Assembly: GCF_015207105.1 (NCBI RefSeq)
Contig: NZ_JADEXO010000025.1
Span: forward strand, 1-58,691
Reading direction: 5' to 3'
Length of the DNA stretch: 58,691 bases
Source: a cf. Phormidesmis sp. LEGE 11477
GTDB taxonomy: Bacteria > Cyanobacteriota > Cyanobacteriia > Phormidesmidales > Phormidesmidaceae
Position numbers and translations under genes: made by a program. The notes beneath the pieces were generated by a model. It saw nothing but the letters and a program-made list of their open reading frames with translations, ran no database searches and was not told the origin of the DNA. Numbering within the stretch: position 1 is the stretch's first letter; every line of letters starts with the position of its first letter. Shown here one piece after another: positions 55,583 through 58,691 of this stretch.

Positions 55583-55614
55583 AAAGCCTCGAAACGTAAC
55601 CATTTCGAGGCTTT
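55583..55614 (-). terminator. Hairpin terminator after the beta-helix gene
   Basis: AAAGCCTCGAAA (55583-55594) and TTTCGAGGCTTT (55603-55614) form a perfect 12-bp stem with an 8-nt loop, 83 nt past the stop of the beta-helix gene on the minus strand. Only a short T-run is present, and it could serve either strand. Confidence 0.75.
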
Positions 55615-55696
55615 AACTGTGTCTATTCAAGAGCGCAGAGTAGTCAAAAAACTATCTAACCCTACTGTCTCTATTCGTAAGTCGTTGTATCCAGAC

Positions 55697-57865
55697 TCAC
55701 AAAAGCGCGCTGATTTCACTATTGGTTAGAGCATCATTAAATATCGCGACTTCATCCACAACGCCTGTAAAACCAGCACCTTTACTTGCCTGTATGCCAT
55801 CGTGAAACAAAGTACCGCTGTTGATTGCACCAACTCCAATACCGCCGCTATGTCGCCATAGCTGAGAACCAGCACCGCTGCCAAACTGCTCTCCATCGAT
55901 GTAGCCGCGTATGGCATCTTGGGCTACAGCCTTTCCACCGTCGAGCACTAGCTCAACCTGGTGCCACTGGTCTTCGGATACTTTGCTAGTGCTAAGCCAG
56001 GTACCTTTCCAGCTGCTCTCTTCGGTGACATTGTTCCAGCCACCTACGTAGAGTCGGTCTTTGTCGATGTAAATATTGAGACCTCGTTTCTTTCCACCCT
56101 CTTCGTAGAGAACCTGTTTGCCAGTATTCAGTTCACTAGCTTTGAAAGTTAGCGAAATCGTTCGTTGCCTATGCGTATCTAAGTTAATATCGCTTGAATT
56201 GCCTATTCTGATACCGTCTTGATTACCGCTTAGGTAAAGCGCGTTACCATTCAATCCTGGGTCAAGCTTTGCCCGACCAACCAGCTTGCCAGTATGGGAT
56301 TTTCCGTTAAGGGAGCGATCGCGCACAACATTTCCATCTGTCTGATCGAAGTCGAAATAGGCTACCGACCCCATTGGCGGCTGTACTATGGGATGACTAG
56401 TCTTCTCAACATATTCAAAAGCACCGATATCAGGCTGTTTATCCCTATCTAGACCTCTTTGGTCAAGTTCGGGTGTACCTTTGCGTACGCCTGCGTCTAT
56501 AGCCGGGCTGTCGGAGGCCAGAGTATGGATTAGAACACCGTCTACCCTCTCTAAAGGCTGCAATAGAGGATCAGCTACAAGGCTTTTAGAACTCATCCGC
56601 ATAGCTTTTCTAGATAGCGAGAATTCTAGATTGCCGCCGTTGTCTATGACACGAAAACCAACTTGATCCTGCCTACGATCTTTGCGGGCGGTATTGAAAG
56701 CTACAATTGAGTTTTTTAGTTTGATTTGGCCCCTTCTATCAAACCACAGTGCGCCGTTGGCCCTACCTGCCTCGTTATAAGCAATTGTAGAATTCGTGAT
56801 ATTGACAGGGTTCGAGCTGTTGTTGAGGAACATAGCTCCTCCAGCATCGCGAACGGCCTCATTGCCAGAAAAGGTGCTGTTGACGATGGCTGCAGGCTGT
56901 CTAGATTCTAGCCACAGGCCACCGCCTTGCTGCTGTGCTGTGTTTCCAGCGACGGTAACACCATCCATATTGAGCTTCATCTTTACCCAAAGCCCACCGC
57001 CTTTAGCTTGATTTTTACGATTGAAATCGACGGTGTTATTGACAATCACCGTATCTTTGATGATTGCCTGATCATCTCCATAGCCCCATAGATAAAGCGC
57101 ACCACCTAGACCTTCAGCCCGGTTGCCCTCAAATCTACTGCCTTTTATGATAATTTTGCCGTCATTTTTGAGACCGGAGTTATAGTTCTTCGAACTCACT
57201 CCATCTGTCATGATTGCGCCGCCGCCAGCGCGATTCTTAGCGACATTGTTCAAGAATGTTGAATCTTCAACGGTGAAGGTCGTGCTGCTAAAGCTGTAGA
57301 TAGCGCCACCGTTGAATCCTTTGTTGTTCTCAAAGGAGGTGCCCTTAATAATGAGCTGGCCGCGTGATTCGTTGTGAACGATCGCGCCAGAGCTGAATCC
57401 TTTGTGCTTGCCAGTTAGCGTGCCATCATTCCCCTTAAAGCTGCTGTTAAGGATCGTGGCTTTGGCTAAATGTCCCACTCGCATCCCGCCGCCTAGCTCA
57501 GACGTGTTGTTATGCACCTTCACATTATCAAGCGTGATGGTGCTCTCATGGCGCGTATCAATTCCGCCGCCTGCGCCCATTGTCTTACCATTAGCAATAG
57601 TCAAGTTGCGGAGGACTGCGGTCTTCTTCCTATTTAAGTAGAAGACCCGACTCGACTGATTACCACTAACCGTCAGTCCAGGTGCTCTACCACCGTCGAT
57701 CGTCAAATCTTTGTCTAAGACTAGCTGCCCAGTTCTTAGGGTGATAGTTTTGTTAGCCAGCCTGTTTGAGAACTGAATAGTGTCTCCGCTCTTGGCAGTG
57801 GCGATCGCATTGCGTAATGAACCATTGCCGCTATCCGCAGTGGTTGTAACTGTAATAATGCTCAT
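55697..57865 (-). CDS. Large parallel beta-helix protein with C-terminal LamG domain
   Basis: 722 residues. Residues about 1-440 consist of beta-helix turns with Asn/Thr/Gly ladders (SIITVTTTADSGNGSLRNAI at the start; repeated FxxNxxxxGGAIY, NNTSELGGGMRVG, NTAQQQGGGLWLE units). At about 455-490 there is DQRGLDRDKQPDIGAFEY, the hallmark of the choice-of-anchor Q module. About 500-722 is a LamG/concanavalin domain (AYFDFDQTDGNVVRDRS through FTGVVDEVAIFNDALT). There is no N-terminal signal peptide, so export would be by a dedicated route such as type I secretion. Such folds occur in polysaccharide lyases and surface adhesins; no lyase active site is recognised. Confidence 0.85.
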   Translation of the reverse strand: MSIITVTTTADSGNGSLRNAIATAKSGDTIQFSNRLANKTITLRTGQLVLDKDLTIDGGRAPGLTVSGNQSSRVFYLNRKKTAVLRNLTIANGKTMGAGGGIDTRHESTITLDNVKVHNNTSELGGGMRVGHLAKATILNSSFKGNDGTLTGKHKGFSSGAIVHNESRGQLIIKGTSFENNKGFNGGAIYSFSSTTFTVEDSTFLNNVAKNRAGGGAIMTDGVSSKNYNSGLKNDGKIIIKGSRFEGNRAEGLGGALYLWGYGDDQAIIKDTVIVNNTVDFNRKNQAKGGGLWVKMKLNMDGVTVAGNTAQQQGGGLWLESRQPAAIVNSTFSGNEAVRDAGGAMFLNNSSNPVNITNSTIAYNEAGRANGALWFDRRGQIKLKNSIVAFNTARKDRRQDQVGFRVIDNGGNLEFSLSRKAMRMSSKSLVADPLLQPLERVDGVLIHTLASDSPAIDAGVRKGTPELDQRGLDRDKQPDIGAFEYVEKTSHPIVQPPMGSVAYFDFDQTDGNVVRDRSLNGKSHTGKLVGRAKLDPGLNGNALYLSGNQDGIRIGNSSDINLDTHRQRTISLTFKASELNTGKQVLYEEGGKKRGLNIYIDKDRLYVGGWNNVTEESSWKGTWLSTSKVSEDQWHQVELVLDGGKAVAQDAIRGYIDGEQFGSGAGSQLWRHSGGIGVGAINSGTLFHDGIQASKGAGFTGVVDEVAIFNDALTNSEISALL

Positions 57866-58620
57866 GTTCAGCTATGTAGAGAAAATGGTTGAGGAGATAG
57901 TCGTGGCGCTAGGGGTAGGACAGAATACAAAACAACAGATATTTCGAAAAGATAAACAGAAATAGGCAGGGCATAGACGATATGCCAAGACGAAATTAGA
58001 GTCATACAAGCTCGACCCGATTCCTGTCGTCCGAGACTGTATCATCGACAATTCAAAAGATCGAACAGTTTTCTCGTCTCTTTATTCGCGGTTTGAAATG
58101 CTCAGGAACAGCGGGAGAAAGCTACTGATAGATGCGAATAATAGATGCGATCGCACTTTCGTAGTGCATCCTTCATACATGCTTTAAATTAGACCCGATT
58201 TACACAGCCTACATCAGTAGTTTTGTGGGGATAGCCTTTCGGAGTTAGTTCTTTTTAGGGAAACATGTCAGCCTCATATCTGAACCGAAACATAATAGCG
58301 TTCAATTCTACCTAGGATCGAAATCACAAATATCTCTCATAGGTGAGAGCAAAATCCTAAAAAGTACTGATAGTCCTAGAACAATCCGGCTCTGGCTTAA
58401 ACAGCGGCAAATAAGAGTCATGTGCCTGCTCCGTCTGCCATAATCAGTCACGCCTTATGCCCAATGTGACAGTTGAGGAAGTGGAAGCTCACCGTTCATT
58501 GGCGACCCCAACCGCCCCAATCTGCGTACTTCTCTGTATTACAGCTAAAATATTACAGCTAAAATGAAGCAACCTAGCTAAAGCACCTAACCCAAGGAAT
58601 TCTATCTGGACATCTTCGTC
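57866..58620. other. Long intergenic region right of the glycan locus
   Basis: 755 bases without a credible complete gene. It should contain the beta-helix promoter at its left. From 58306 to 58381 it holds nested inverted repeats (listed separately). I see no insertion-sequence ends or transposase with confidence. Confidence 0.5.
58306..58381. other. Nested inverted repeats, candidate structured RNA or element
   Basis: Three nested complementary pairs: TTCTA (58306-58310)/TAGAA (58377-58381), TAGGAT (58313-58318)/ATCCTA (58354-58359) and CTCTCA (58334-58339)/TGAGAG (58344-58349), the innermost with a 4-nt loop. The order would allow a long interrupted hairpin. Strand and function unknown. 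Confidence 0.35.
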
Positions 58621-58691
58621 TTATTCGGCGTCAGCGCCTGCTAGCGCAAAAGCTACAAAACCTGGAAAGAAAGCGATAAACTTCTCAGCTT
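58621..58691 (-). CDS. Possible C-terminal end of an unidentified protein
   Basis: The right edge, read on the minus strand, gives an open 22-codon end, AEKFIAFFPGFVAFALAG followed by ADAE and a TAA at 58623-58621. The hydrophobic pattern resembles a small membrane or thylakoid protein tail, but other frames are also open over this short distance. Low confidence; identity unknown. Confidence 0.25.
   Translation of the reverse strand, partial: AEKFIAFFPGFVAFALAGADAE

Noticed and set aside
58380-58520. Remnant transposase in the right-hand intergenic region
   Set aside because: Short Cys/His-containing frames on the minus strand are interrupted by stops and match no transposase family convincingly.
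1-58691. tRNA, rRNA or CRISPR array
   Set aside because: No T-loop GGTTCRAATCC pattern with matching acceptor stem, no rRNA-like stretch and no regularly spaced direct repeats were seen on either strand.

Overview
The window looks like chromosomal DNA of a cyanobacterium. Several genes are specific to oxygenic photosynthesis or to cyanobacteria: petN (29 codons, 449-538), a plant-type [2Fe-2S] ferredoxin (23317-23616), a lumenal pentapeptide protein, DUF3598, HpsJ-like and cyanoexosortase-like genes. The octamer GCGATCGC (HIP1) recurs throughout the first 38 kb. The lineage cannot be fixed from the sequence; a filamentous or Leptolyngbya/Synechococcus-like group is plausible.

Region 1 (1-23.7 kb) is mainly core genome in short operons. 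In order it holds the 5' end of rsmB, a small membrane protein and petN; a membrane protein; an SDR; clpP; an Ada-like methyltransferase; a DMT exporter; a YHS protein; an HhH protein; a His-rich Ni/Co transporter; a pentapeptide-led trio; an SLC12-type transporter; DUF3598; tsaB with two unknown genes; an HNH protein; a nucleotidyltransferase and an EEP phosphatase; a Ca2+/H+ antiporter; a DUF4160/DUF2442 pair; purF; purL; and ferredoxin.

Region 2 (23.7-57.9 kb) is one large extracellular-glycan locus. It starts with a WecG/TagA-family glycosyltransferase, an outer-membrane export protein (Wza/OPX type) and a Wzc-type copolymerase/kinase. Next is a compact exosortase island: PEP-CTERM protein, HpsJ-like protein, cyanoexosortase, second PEP-CTERM protein. 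A Wzy-like polymerase follows, then eight glycosyltransferases, three different sulfotransferases and a six-hairpin-type protein. The right part holds paralogues of the peptidoglycan enzymes MurA and MurB, a UDP-uronate 4-epimerase-like enzyme, an ABC exporter and a 722-residue beta-helix/LamG protein.

The reading I favour is a Wzy/ABC-type pathway for a sulfated, uronic-acid-containing exopolysaccharide. Its precursor supply may include a lactyl-ether (muramic-type) sugar made by the MurA/MurB pair, and it is interleaved with an exosortase system that processes two surface proteins. No initiating phosphoglycosyltransferase of the WbaP/WecA type, no Wzx of the MATE type and no transcriptional regulator is visible in the locus. 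The stretch from about 42.2 to 50.1 kb looks more A+T-rich and poorer in HIP1 than the core genes, which suggests a separately acquired or fast-evolving block. No tRNA, rRNA, CRISPR array or intact insertion sequence was recognised.
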